A DNA stretch of 64,000 nt from Acidovorax sp. sic0104 (GTDB lineage: Bacteria > Pseudomonadota > Gammaproteobacteria > Burkholderiales > Burkholderiaceae_C). Location of the stretch: positions 1 to 64,000 of the forward strand of contig NZ_JAHUWH010000017.1 of the NCBI RefSeq assembly GCF_019219095.1, written 5' to 3'. The notes below the pieces were generated by a model that had not been told where the DNA came from, ran no database searches, and saw nothing but the letters and a program-made list of their open reading frames with translations. Of the stretch, positions 18,697 through 29,329 are shown one piece after another. Position numbers and translations under genes: made by a program. How positions within the stretch are numbered: the stretch's first letter is position 1; every line of letters starts with the position of its first letter.

Positions 18697-19158
18697 TCAG
18701 CGGCCTGAATTGAGGACTGTGATGTTCTCCACCCCCTTGCCTTCCACATAGAGCGTCACGTTGCCGTTGACGTTGCCCTGGATCACCGGGCTGGCGATGC
18801 GCAGCGTGCCGTCGGCGCCGCGCTGCACGTCCGAATAGGTGGAGCGGATCACGATGTTCTTCTGCCCTTCAGGCAGCTTGAGCGTGCCGTCCGGCTGCAC
18901 CAGCGCGCTCTGGTCCACCAGCGTGTTCTGCGAGATGGCGCGGTTCACGCGGGCCTTGGCGCTGACGGATGGGTAGACGCCGTCGTTCAGCCGCACACCG
19001 CTTTGCGCCATGTCCTTGTAGGCGCCCAGCTGCTCGCCGTAGTTCACCAGCTGCGCCTGCGCGCCGGTTGCCGTCAGCGCCAGCACACCGGCTGCGCAAG
19101 ACAGCCACCATGCCCGCGCGGCACGCCCGGGAAATTTCCTTGTTTCTCTGTTTTCCAT
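18697..19158 (-). CDS. Secreted protein of unknown family in the fibre operon
   Basis: This 153-residue protein has a signal peptide (cleavage near AQAQ, residue 35). The mature part is beta-rich, with segments NIVIRSTYSDV, GTLRIASPVIQGNVNGNVTLYVEG and a terminal VENITVLNSGR. The start has AAGGAG 6 bp upstream. It lies between the giant repeat protein and the CsgG-like channel, the position of minor subunits or nucleators in curli-like loci. The length is close to that of the HfaA type, but I cannot show homology. Confidence 0.72.
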   Translation of the reverse strand: MENRETRKFPGRAARAWWLSCAAGVLALTATGAQAQLVNYGEQLGAYKDMAQSGVRLNDGVYPSVSAKARVNRAISQNTLVDQSALVQPDGTLKLPEGQKNIVIRSTYSDVQRGADGTLRIASPVIQGNVNGNVTLYVEGKGVENITVLNSGR

Positions 19159-19216
19159 TGCTGCTCCTTCATCCACTGAAATCGAGAATCCGCTGCGCGG
19201 CGGGCCGTTGCGGGGC

Positions 19217-22200
19217 CTACATGCTCAGCAGGTTGACCGCCGGCAGCACCGTGACCGACTGGTTCACCACGCCGGTCGAAGGGATCGTGTAGGTGTAGCC
19301 AGGGTTGGCCGCGAACGGTGTGTTGCCCGCCACGCCGACGACCCCCGTGACGGCGCCGCCCAGGTTGCGCACGCTGCCCGATGTCATGCCCGCCGCTGCG
19401 GCGGTCATGTTCCCGACGATGGTCACCGCGCCGGTGATCACGCCCTGGTTGATCACGGAGTTGGACACGCCGCCCACGGCCGCGTTGCCCTGGTTGCCCG
19501 CGATCACGACAGTGCCCGCCATGACCCCGTGGTTCACCAGCGAGTTGACGGTGCCACCCATCGTGGCGCTGCCCCGGTTGCCGGCGATCAGCACCCGGCC
19601 TGACAGTTGGCCGCGGTTGTCCACGCTGTTGACCGTGCCGCCGCCCGTGGCGTTGCCCTGGTTGCCGGTCACGACGATCTGCGCGCCTGCGACGCTGCCG
19701 CTGTTGTGCAGCCCGTTGACCAGGCCACCGCCGCTGGCGCGGCCCGTGTTGCCCGCGATCAGCACCTGGCTGCCCTTGATGGAGCCGGAGCCGGAGACGC
19801 TGCTGACCTTGCTGCTGCCCCCCTGGGCGCTGGCCTGGTTGCCCAGGATGGTGATGTTCGAGCCCGTGATGCTGCCTTCGGCGCGCACGCTGTTGGCCAG
19901 CGCGCCGGAGTTTGCCGAACCCGCGTTGCCGATGATGGTGATCTGGCTGCCGGTGACGCGGCCGTTGCCCACCACGCTGTTGATGGCGCCGCCATCGCGT
20001 GCCGAACCCTGGTTCCCCAGGATGGTGATGCTGCCGCCCTGCAGCGTGCCCGCCACGTCCACGCTGTTGGCCGCGCCCTGCTGCGCCGTGCCCTGGTTGG
20101 CCGTCACAGTGACGTTCGAGCCTGTGATGCGTCCACGGCTTTGCGCCCGCACGCTGTTGGCCACGCCGTCGCGCCCTGCGGCCCGCGCACCGCCCTGGTT
20201 ACCCACCACCTGCACCGAGCTGCCCTGCAGCGTGCCGTCCACCTGCACGCTGTTGGCCAGCGCAGTGCTGCCCTGCTCGGCCTGCGTGGACACCGCGGTG
20301 TTGGCCGCGATCAAGGCCTGCACGCCATCCACGCGGCCGCCCGCGCCTTGCGAGAAGCTGTTGGCGGCGGCCAGGCCCTCGGTGGCCTGCACCCGGCCTG
20401 CCGCGTTGCCCATGAGCTGCAGGCTCGCCGCGCGCATGTCGCCCAGCACCTGGACCGCGTTCGCGTTGGCTTGCCCGATGCCCTTGCCGAAAGCGGCAAA
20501 GCCGGCCACGGTGCCTTCGCGGCCCTCGCTGCGCACGTCGGACGCGGTGTTGCCCGCCAGGGTGAGGTTGCTGCCCTGCACACGGCCCTGCGCATTGATC
20601 GACAGCGCGTTGGCGTTGATGCGGCCGCCATCGGCATTGAGCTGCCGCGCGGTATTGCCCGCCACCAGCAGGCCGGTCTGCGACAGCGCCGTCGCGCCCG
20701 ACCCATCCATGTACAGGCCGTTGGCAGCCAGCACGCCGTTGGACTTGCTGCCTACACCGAGCGCCTGCGCACCGCTGCCGGCTGCACGGATGTCCTCGCC
20801 GGTGTTGCCCACGATGGTGACGGGACTGCCTTGCACGGAGGCACTGCGGTAGCCAGCCAGTGCATTGACCAGTGCCGTGCCCCCCGTGGCGTGCACGCCG
20901 CGCGCAGTATTGGCCGCGATAAGCCAGGGCGAAGAGGCATCCACCCGCGCGCCGTCGTGCAGCACCAGGGCGTTGGCGGCCGCGCGTGCGCGGGTTTCGC
21001 GCCCGACCAGCCCGCCGGCGCCTGAGACCGAATCGGCCGTGGTGGTCATGTCCGTGGCGGTGTTGTTGCTCAGCACGCCATCAGCCGACAGCCTGGACGG
21101 CGCACCCGCCCCGTTTTCGATCGCAATGCTGTTGGCCTGCAGCGCGCCGCCGCGCGCTGCCAGGCGCGAGGCCGTGTTGGCCGCCATCGTCAGCGTGGCA
21201 GCATCAAGCTGCGAACCCGTGACGGACAGCGTGTTCGCCAGCGCGGCGGACTGCTGGCTCGCTGAAAACAGCAGCCCGCCACCTGCCTGCGCGGCGTAGC
21301 CGGTGGACTGCACGCCGTCGGCACGATTGCCCGCCAGCGTGACGGCCGTGTTCTGCACGCGGCCTTCGCTCACCATCAGAGCGTTGGCGGCGGCCAGGCC
21401 GCCCGATCCGGTCACGGACTCGCCCCGGTTGCCCGACACGGTGACTGCTGCCCGCTCCAGCGTGGACTGGTGGTCGGCCACCACAGTGTTGGCCAGCGCT
21501 CGGCCGTTGCGCTCCAGCGCACCCACCGCGCCGCCGCCGATACTGCCCGCACCGCCCGCAGTGCGCACCTTGTCGGCCACGTTGCCGGACAGCAGCACCG
21601 ATCCCCCGCGCACCGTCGCGTTGTCCAGCCACAGGCTGTTGGCGGCGGCGCCGCCGCCCGTGGCGACCACGTCGCGGGCCTCATTGCCGGCGAGCCGGTG
21701 CACCGGACCTTCAGCCAGTTCGCCGCGCGTGACGGAAATGGTGTTGGCCAGGGCCGATGCCGACACCCTCACATCGGCCAGCGCACCGCCCAGGATCGAG
21801 CCTTCTCCGCCCCACGCCTGCACGTTGCGCGCCTTGTTGCCGGACACGCCCGCCTGGTAGCCGGCCGAGCCCGCGAGCTTGTGGTCGGTGAAGCTGATGC
21901 TGTTGGCCAGAGCGCTGCCGCCGGTGGCGATGACTTCGGCGGCCTCATTGTCTGCAAGCACCAGCTGCGCGCCCTTGAGCTCGCTGGTGGCCAGCGTGAC
22001 GGCGTTGGCCGCGGCCACGCCGGTCAGGTTCACTTGCGCGATGGTGCCGCGCCCCACCGCGCCGCCTCCGCCACCCGCACGCACGTCCTGCGCGCGGTTG
22101 CCGGTGTGCAGCACCCGCGTGTCCACCAGCACGGAGCGCGCTGCGGTCAAGGCATTGGCCAGCGCCGAGCCACCGATGGAGGTGACGCGCCGTGCATCGT

Positions 22201-22798
22201 TGTCCGTCAGTGCGATGTCGGAATTGCGCACTTCTGTCGCGTCCAGCAGCACGCTGTTGGCCGTGGCGCGACCCGGCATCTGCAAAGAGCCGGTGCCCAG
22301 CAGCACCTCGGCCTTGGCACCGAAGGCCGCGACGTCGGCTGCGCGGTTGCCCTGCACCAGCAGGCGGCTTGCCGTGAGCGGCTTGACGCCCTCCGAACTC
22401 GCAGCCAGCACCATGTTGGCCGTGGCCGCACCGCCCAGCGCGTGTATGAAGCCGTTGACCTGATTGCCCAGAACGTACACCCGCGACTGGCGCACATCCA
22501 TGGCCGCCAGGCCAATGCCGTTGGCCTGCGCCGTGCCGGCCAGGTCCACCCGCATGCCGGCATTGGCCAGGGCAGAGCCCTTGCCGCCTGTGGAGACCAC
22601 CGGGCCCGTGGACTTGTTGTCCAGCACCTGGAGCTGGCTGTTGCCATCCACCTGCGTGCCGGGGCTGTTCTTGTGCCAACCCAGGCCGCCCAGCATGGAT
22701 TCCTGGGCGCCGGCACCGGCAGGCGCCACGGCCACCGAGATGCCCAGCAGCCACAGCGCGGCCTTTTCATGCGGTTGCGTCTTGCGCTTGATGTGCAC
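19217..22798 (-). CDS. Giant secreted solenoid-repeat surface protein (candidate fibre or adhesin)
   Basis: This 1193-residue protein has a signal peptide (cleavage near AGAQ, residue 31). The rest is about 30 copies of a beta-solenoid-like unit with core pattern hhhxGNxAxxVxAxGGxAxANSh. From about residue 110 to 826, units of about 48-52 residues alternate with units of 34-37. From residue 857 to the end there are ten or eleven uniform 28-30-residue units (for example ITGSNITILGNQ). Composition is Gly/Ala/Asn/Val-rich with almost no Cys. The start is GTG with AGGGG upstream. Length, repetition and the nearby CsgG-like channel suggest a surface fibre or adhesin; the fold is inferred from periodicity. 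Confidence 0.85.
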   Translation of the reverse strand: MHIKRKTQPHEKAALWLLGISVAVAPAGAGAQESMLGGLGWHKNSPGTQVDGNSQLQVLDNKSTGPVVSTGGKGSALANAGMRVDLAGTAQANGIGLAAMDVRQSRVYVLGNQVNGFIHALGGAATANMVLAASSEGVKPLTASRLLVQGNRAADVAAFGAKAEVLLGTGSLQMPGRATANSVLLDATEVRNSDIALTDNDARRVTSIGGSALANALTAARSVLVDTRVLHTGNRAQDVRAGGGGGAVGRGTIAQVNLTGVAAANAVTLATSELKGAQLVLADNEAAEVIATGGSALANSISFTDHKLAGSAGYQAGVSGNKARNVQAWGGEGSILGGALADVRVSASALANTISVTRGELAEGPVHRLAGNEARDVVATGGGAAANSLWLDNATVRGGSVLLSGNVADKVRTAGGAGSIGGGAVGALERNGRALANTVVADHQSTLERAAVTVSGNRGESVTGSGGLAAANALMVSEGRVQNTAVTLAGNRADGVQSTGYAAQAGGGLLFSASQQSAALANTLSVTGSQLDAATLTMAANTASRLAARGGALQANSIAIENGAGAPSRLSADGVLSNNTATDMTTTADSVSGAGGLVGRETRARAAANALVLHDGARVDASSPWLIAANTARGVHATGGTALVNALAGYRSASVQGSPVTIVGNTGEDIRAAGSGAQALGVGSKSNGVLAANGLYMDGSGATALSQTGLLVAGNTARQLNADGGRINANALSINAQGRVQGSNLTLAGNTASDVRSEGREGTVAGFAAFGKGIGQANANAVQVLGDMRAASLQLMGNAAGRVQATEGLAAANSFSQGAGGRVDGVQALIAANTAVSTQAEQGSTALANSVQVDGTLQGSSVQVVGNQGGARAAGRDGVANSVRAQSRGRITGSNVTVTANQGTAQQGAANSVDVAGTLQGGSITILGNQGSARDGGAINSVVGNGRVTGSQITIIGNAGSANSGALANSVRAEGSITGSNITILGNQASAQGGSSKVSSVSGSGSIKGSQVLIAGNTGRASGGGLVNGLHNSGSVAGAQIVVTGNQGNATGGGTVNSVDNRGQLSGRVLIAGNRGSATMGGTVNSLVNHGVMAGTVVIAGNQGNAAVGGVSNSVINQGVITGAVTIVGNMTAAAAGMTSGSVRNLGGAVTGVVGVAGNTPFAANPGYTYTIPSTGVVNQSVTVLPAVNLLSM
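19348..20230 (-). repeat. C-terminal block of 28-30-residue coding repeats
   Basis: About ten tandem in-frame units of 84-102 bp encode residues 857-1149 of the giant protein. Each begins with a short strand (ITGSNITI, VTGSQITI, IKGSQVLI and similar), then GNxGxA, a glycine turn and NSV. They are protein repeats with variable DNA, not identical spacers. Confidence 0.8.
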
Positions 22799-22831
22799 TC
22801 AGAGCCCCTGTCGACGTGAAAGGATGATGGC

Positions 22832-22858
22832 CAGGCTGCCGGGCGCGCGCCCGGCCTG
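22832..22858 (-). promoter_or_regulatory. Intercistronic hairpin between the small and giant repeat genes
   Basis: GCCGGGC-gcgc-GCCCGGC is a perfect 7-bp stem extended by CAGG/CCTG. It lies in the 88-bp gap between the two repeat genes. No T-tract follows, so it is more likely an mRNA-stabilising or partial-termination structure. It could raise the amount of small subunit over the giant protein. Confidence 0.5.
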
Positions 22859-22886
22859 CCTGCAGTTGGTCACTGGGCCCATGGGC

Positions 22887-23246
22887 TCAATTGATGTTGA
22901 CGCTGTTGACGTTGGCCGTGCCGCCGATGGCCTTGATGTCGGTGGCCTCGTTGCCGCTCACGGTGATGTCCGAATTGCGGATCTTGGAGCCCGTGATGTT
23001 GATGCTGTTGACGTTGGCCACGCCTTCCATGGAGATCTCGCCCACCTTGATGCCAGCCTTGCCGCCACCGGCGATGACGTTGGTCGCCTTGTTGTTGGTC
23101 ACCATGATCCGGCTGTTGGTCACTTCCGATCCCGCCGACCCCTTGCCCGAGAACAGGCCGGGAATGGTGACGTTGCCGCTCTGGGCAAAGGCTGCGCCGC
23201 ACGTGAGGGTGAGTGCAGCAGCGGCGGTAATGGCAATTTTGCGCAT
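22887..23246 (-). CDS. Small secreted solenoid-repeat protein (candidate major subunit)
   Basis: This 119-residue protein has a classical signal peptide (cleavage AFA|Q at residue 21). The mature 98 residues hold one long repeat unit (about 47 residues, starting RIMVTNNKATNVIAGGGKAG) and one short unit (DITVSGNEATDIKAIGG), ending exactly on the conserved NSVNI strand. This is the same long-short pair that is multiplied in the giant protein next door. The start has AAGGA 8 bp upstream. As first gene of the operon it may be the main fibre subunit, as CsgA is in curli; this is inference. Confidence 0.82.
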   Translation of the reverse strand: MRKIAITAAAALTLTCGAAFAQSGNVTIPGLFSGKGSAGSEVTNSRIMVTNNKATNVIAGGGKAGIKVGEISMEGVANVNSINITGSKIRNSDITVSGNEATDIKAIGGTANVNSVNIN

Positions 23247-23623
23247 ATCAATAATCCTTGTGAAATTGGAAATAATCGATGAGCAGCCCCTTTGCGGCCT
23301 GCCAGCGGATTCTTGATGAGCACGTTTGCCGCGACAGTAAATAAATGTTGCCGCTCAAATACCAAGAGAAAAGAGCCCCTGCGCGCAGCCCCTCACGCAC
23401 TGCAGCACCCTCGCAGGGCGCATGGCATTTCGTTTTGTAGGACAAGGACTTACGAAGAACATCCGTGTGCACCGACATGCGCGGCGGCCCAATGAAACCA
23501 GTTTCAAGATCCAAAAAACTAACAAGTCTTCACACTTCGTATAACTATGAATCTCAAACCAACATCTTGAAATCTGTTCTCCAAGGAAAATAATTGTTAA
23601 TGCCTCGGATTATTGTCATAAAT
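23247..23623. other. AT-rich divergent promoter region of the fibre operon
   Basis: These 377 bp separate the fibre operon from the divergent lipoprotein gene and are AT-rich for this genome. I found no convincing gene and no clean -35/-10 pair. An imperfect duplication lies at 23600-23655, where two copies of ATGCCTCG(G/T)ATT occur, one upstream and one inside the lipoprotein start. Any regulator site for the fibre operon should be here. Confidence 0.55.
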
Positions 23624-24226
23624 ATGAAATCAAATACCATGCCTCGTATTGCATTCGTGGCCGCCGCACTGTTGATGGCGGGCTGCTCGCCTTCGGCACC
23701 TCCGCCTGTCGCCTACCCCAGCGACGCACAGATTTCCGCGGCCCTGGAAACGCAGTTTGCGAGCGACCGCAACAGTGCGGCTGCGCGGGAGCTGATCCGC
23801 ACCCTGGGGGGAGACAAAGGCAAGCTGCGCTTTCAGATCCACCATGTGATCTATCGCCAGGGTGCGTACGAGGCGCGCTACGACGCGGTGCTGGTGATGG
23901 GGCAATCGGGAGCACAAAGCCTGCAGGCGTTGTACGCCAGCATGATTCCGGAGGCAGAGCGCACCAAGCTGCCCGAGGCCAGCGTGTTGGCCTACGAGAC
24001 CTGGCTCAAGCAGCAGGCAGAGGCGCTCAAGAAAACATCCGCGCCCCAGGCTGCGGCGTTGAACAACACGCTGGAGATGCTGGGCAAGTGCTACCGCGAC
24101 CTGCAAGCGGGCGCCGAGGTCCCAGTCATGCTGGGCCTGGGTGCGCTGATATCGCCCGAGCGCAACGGCTTGTACGCGGAAAAGCTCGCCCTGCCGGACA
24201 CCACGGCGCGCTGCCTGCCCGCGTGA
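23624..24226 (+). CDS. Lipoprotein of unknown function
   Basis: This 200-residue protein has a leader ending in LLMAGC, so Cys20 or so is lipidated. The rest is helical (ISAALETQFASDR, LKQQAEALKKTSAPQAAALNNTLEMLGKCYRDL) and has two further cysteines. No family is recognised. It faces the fibre operon across an AT-rich region and may share control with it. The start is uncertain: a TTG at 23594, and ATGs at 23600, 23624 and 23639 are all in frame. I used 23624 because it gives a normal lipoprotein leader. Confidence 0.65.
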   Translation: MKSNTMPRIAFVAAALLMAGCSPSAPPPVAYPSDAQISAALETQFASDRNSAAARELIRTLGGDKGKLRFQIHHVIYRQGAYEARYDAVLVMGQSGAQSLQALYASMIPEAERTKLPEASVLAYETWLKQQAEALKKTSAPQAAALNNTLEMLGKCYRDLQAGAEVPVMLGLGALISPERNGLYAEKLALPDTTARCLPA

Positions 24227-24286
24227 TGAGGCTCCCGCGCAGGGCCAGCGCTGCCACTGCTCACGGCCGCGCCGGGCCGGAGATGC

Positions 24287-24829
24287 CTATGGCGCGGCAA
24301 CCCTCGAAAGGATGAGCGTTGCCGCGGCCTCGGCGCTACAGCGGGCACTGTCTATCGCCAGCAGGCCGGCCGCTGCGGGCCACGGTGCATAGGCGTGCTG
24401 GCATACCGCCGCCCAGGCAGGCGGCACATGGCCCGGCACGTCGCTCGTCCTTTGCTCTACGCGCCTTCGATGCTCCGGCACATCCGAGCAGACCACTTCC
24501 ACATCCAGGCACCGCGCCTGTGCATCGTGCGCCACGCCGTGCCAGGCCTTGCGGGTGACAGGCAGCGGGTTCACGCAGTCCACCAGCACGGGCAAGCCCA
24601 GCGCCAACTGGGCTCCTGCCAGGGCGTAGGCCACCATGTAACCCGCCGGTCCCACATCGCCACCTTGCAGGGCATCGCTGTCCCGCAGCGCCTGCTCGAT
24701 GGTGTCGATGCGCAGGTAGACCGCCGGCCACCGCGCTAGCAGCGCGCGGGCGATGGTGCTCTTGCCCACGCCGGGCAGGCCCGCCAGCACCACCAGCACG
24801 GGGGCCCTGAGCGCGGGTGCGTCGTCCAA
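24287..24829 (-). CDS. P-loop (AAA-type) kinase-like protein
   Basis: This 180-residue protein begins with a strand and Walker A loop GLPGVGKST (residues about 18-26). It continues with RIDTIEQAL, the GxxVLVDCVNP strand (Walker B-like), and an arginine-rich lid segment EHRRRVEQR. This is the layout of small-molecule or nucleotide kinases annotated as AAA family ATPases or chloramphenicol-phosphotransferase-like. The substrate is unknown. Its TTG start directly abuts the uvrD stop (TGATTG), so it is translated from the uvrD message. Confidence 0.75.
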   Translation of the reverse strand: MDDAPALRAPVLVVLAGLPGVGKSTIARALLARWPAVYLRIDTIEQALRDSDALQGGDVGPAGYMVAYALAGAQLALGLPVLVDCVNPLPVTRKAWHGVAHDAQARCLDVEVVCSDVPEHRRRVEQRTSDVPGHVPPAWAAVCQHAYAPWPAAAGLLAIDSARCSAEAAATLILSRVAAP

Positions 24830-27286
<2,457 letters not shown>

Positions 27287-27328
27287 GTGCCCATTGTAGA
27301 AAGCGCCCCCGGCGCCTCACCCCCGACC

Positions 27329-28051
27329 ATGAAAAACATTGTTCCTGCATCTGCCGGCTTGCTGCTGGCCCTTTTTGGCGCCGCGCAGGCGCACGCCCAG
27401 GCCACCTGCAGCAGCGATCGCCAGGCGCGCCCGGCGGCAGTGCTCGAACGCTTCATCAGTGCCGACTGCGAGGCATGCTGGGGTGATCAGGCCACGCCAG
27501 CGCCGTCTGCGCAGTCAGGCACCGTGGTGCTCGACTGGATCGTGCCCGGCGCGGCGGGAGAAGACGCCCCGCTGTCGGCAGCGGCCACGAACGACGCACT
27601 CGCGCGCTTGCAGGCACTGCGCAGGCCCGTGCCCACCCGCACCGATGTGTACGCCGCCACCACCACGGACGCCCCCGCGCCCGGCATGCTGCGCGTGGCG
27701 CACGGCCAGCCGTTCAACGACTACCTGGGCACGGCGATTTCGCTCAGTCCGCCGCGCGGCACCGCGCAGCGCAGCGCAGCGGAGGGGCCATGGAGCTTCT
27801 ATCTTCTGCTGGTGGAATCCGTCCCTGCTGGCACCGACGGCACCGCCGTGCCGAGAAATCTCGTGCGAAACATGCTCCAGGGCACGTGGGACCAGCGCAA
27901 TCAGCTATCAAAAAGAGAGCTGTTCGGCTGGAAGGAGATTCGCCCCATGCGCATCCCCGAAGGCTCCAGGCCCGAGCGCCTGCGCATGGTGGGCTGGGTG
28001 CAGGACACGCAAGGGCGCGTGGTGGCGGCTGCACAATCCGCCTGCCGCTGA
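27329..28051 (+). CDS. Secreted protein of unknown function
   Basis: This 240-residue protein has a signal peptide ending AHAQA (about residue 23). A short N-terminal part carries CEACW preceded by RFISADC, a CxxC arrangement like thioredoxin-fold proteins. However, the rest (LDWIVPG, YLGTAISLSPP, WSFYLLLVES, RLRMVGWVQD) is not a thioredoxin fold that I recognise. It diverges from uvrD with 42 bp between starts and is followed by a good terminator. A dispersed palindrome at 27903-27921 encodes LSKREL. No function is assigned. Confidence 0.7.
   Translation: MKNIVPASAGLLLALFGAAQAHAQATCSSDRQARPAAVLERFISADCEACWGDQATPAPSAQSGTVVLDWIVPGAAGEDAPLSAAATNDALARLQALRRPVPTRTDVYAATTTDAPAPGMLRVAHGQPFNDYLGTAISLSPPRGTAQRSAAEGPWSFYLLLVESVPAGTDGTAVPRNLVRNMLQGTWDQRNQLSKRELFGWKEIRPMRIPEGSRPERLRMVGWVQDTQGRVVAAAQSACR
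27903..27921. repeat. Dispersed palindrome inside a secreted-protein gene
   Basis: AGCTATCaaaaaGAGAGCT is a 7-bp dyad with one mismatch, read in frame in the gene at 27329-28051. It is a member of the GCTAT...ATAGC family. Confidence 0.4.
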
Positions 28052-28148
28052 AGCCGTCACGCATGCCCTGCGAGCGCTCGGGCCAAAGCCCATACCGGTC
28101 ATACCCCCATCGTTATAGGGTCTGCCAGACAGGCGGGTAGAATCAATC

Positions 28149-28181
28149 ACCGGGCCCAAGTTTCTTGACGCCCGGTTTTTT
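28149..28181 (+). terminator. Rho-independent terminator upstream of guaC
   Basis: ACCGGGC...GCCCGGT forms a 7-bp stem followed by TTTTTT. It lies 98 bp past the previous stop and 128 bp before guaC. It most likely ends the upstream gene; a role as a guaC leader attenuator is possible but nothing else supports it. Confidence 0.75.
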
Positions 28182-28308
28182 GTGCCCGCGCAGTGCGGGG
28201 TTCGGAGCGGCCACCACGGCCCCGCCCACAAACCAAGCCGGGGCCAGGCCAAGCGCCCACCGCAGCAGAAATCGTTTTGCTGCGTCCTTTGATGGAGCTT
28301 GGAATCTC

Positions 28309-29286
28309 ATGGAAATCTTCGATTACGACAACGTCCTGCTGCTGCCGCGCAAGTGCCGCGTCGAAAGCCGCTCGGAATGCGACGCCGGCGTGGAGCTGGG
28401 CGGGCGCTCGTTCCGGCTGCCGGTGGTGCCGTCCAACATGAAGACAGTGGTGGACGAAAAGATCTGCACCTGGATGGCGAAAAACGGCTACTTCTACGTG
28501 ATGCACCGCTTCGACCTGGACAATGTCCAGTTCGTGAAGGACATGCATGCGCAGGGTTGCTACGCCTCCATCTCGCTGGGCGTGAAGCAGCCTGACTACG
28601 ACACCGTGGACCAGCTGGTGGCCCTGGGCCTCACGCCCGAATACATCACCATCGACATTGCCCATGGCCATGCCGACAGCGTGAAGAACATGATCGGCTA
28701 CCTCAAGCAGCACCTGCCCGGCGCCTTCGTGATTGCCGGCAACGTGGCCACGCCCGAAGCGGTGATCGACCTGGAAAACTGGGGCGCAGACGCGACCAAG
28801 GTCGGCGTGGGGCCGGGCAAGGTGTGCATCACCAAGCTCAAGACCGGCTTTGGCACGGGCGGCTGGCAGCTGTCGGCGCTCAAGTGGTGCGCCCGCGTGG
28901 CCACCAAGCCCATCATTGCCGACGGTGGTATCCGCAGCCATGGCGACATCGCCAAGAGCATCCGCTTTGGCGCGAGCATGGTGATGATCGGCTCGCTGTT
29001 CGCGGGCCACGAGGAATCGCCCGGCCAGACCGTCGAGGTGGATGGCGCGCTGTTCAAGGAGTACTACGGCTCGGCCAGCGACTTCAACAAGGGCGAGTAC
29101 AAGCACGTCGAAGGCAAGCGCATCCTGGAGCCCGTCAAGGGCAAGCTCGCCAACACGCTCATCGAAATGGAGCAGGACGTGCAAAGCTCCATCAGCTACG
29201 CGGGTGGCAAGAAGCTGATGGACATCCGCAAGGTGAATTACGTGATCCTGGGCGGCGACAACGCGGGCGAGCACCTGCTGATGTAG
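28309..29286 (+). CDS. guaC: GMP reductase
   Basis: This 325-residue enzyme converts GMP to IMP with NADPH in purine salvage. It has the IMPDH/GMPR TIM barrel without CBS domains. Visible landmarks are the start [36 protein letters not shown], the catalytic loop [15 protein letters not shown] with its Cys (about residue 174), and [20 protein letters not shown]. The sequence resembles the firmicute-type GMP reductase group more than the enteric one. It appears monocistronic. Confidence 0.93.
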   Translation: MEIFDYDNVLLLPRKCRVESRSECDAGVELGGRSFRLPVVPSNMKTVVDEKICTWMAKNGYFYVMHRFDLDNVQFVKDMHAQGCYASISLGVKQPDYDTVDQLVALGLTPEYITIDIAHGHADSVKNMIGYLKQHLPGAFVIAGNVATPEAVIDLENWGADATKVGVGPGKVCITKLKTGFGTGGWQLSALKWCARVATKPIIADGGIRSHGDIAKSIRFGASMVMIGSLFAGHEESPGQTVEVDGALFKEYYGSASDFNKGEYKHVEGKRILEPVKGKLANTLIEMEQDVQSSISYAGGKKLMDIRKVNYVILGGDNAGEHLLM

Positions 29287-29329
29287 CGGCGCACGCCACG
29301 CGTCTCCATACCCCTGCGGCCCGCTCCCG

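Noticed and set aside
19217-22798. CRISPR-like or DNA tandem array
   Set aside because: The periodicity is at the protein level with variable DNA and unit lengths. There are no identical repeats with equal unique spacers and no cas genes.
19305-22819. Long plus-strand open frames opposite the giant repeat gene
   Set aside because: They are shadows created by GC-rich codon periodicity. They have no ribosome-binding sites or recognisable domains.
28052-28308. Riboswitch or 6S RNA upstream of guaC
   Set aside because: The segment has a terminator hairpin and a GC-rich stretch, but I cannot fit a purine riboswitch or the 6S RNA layout to it.
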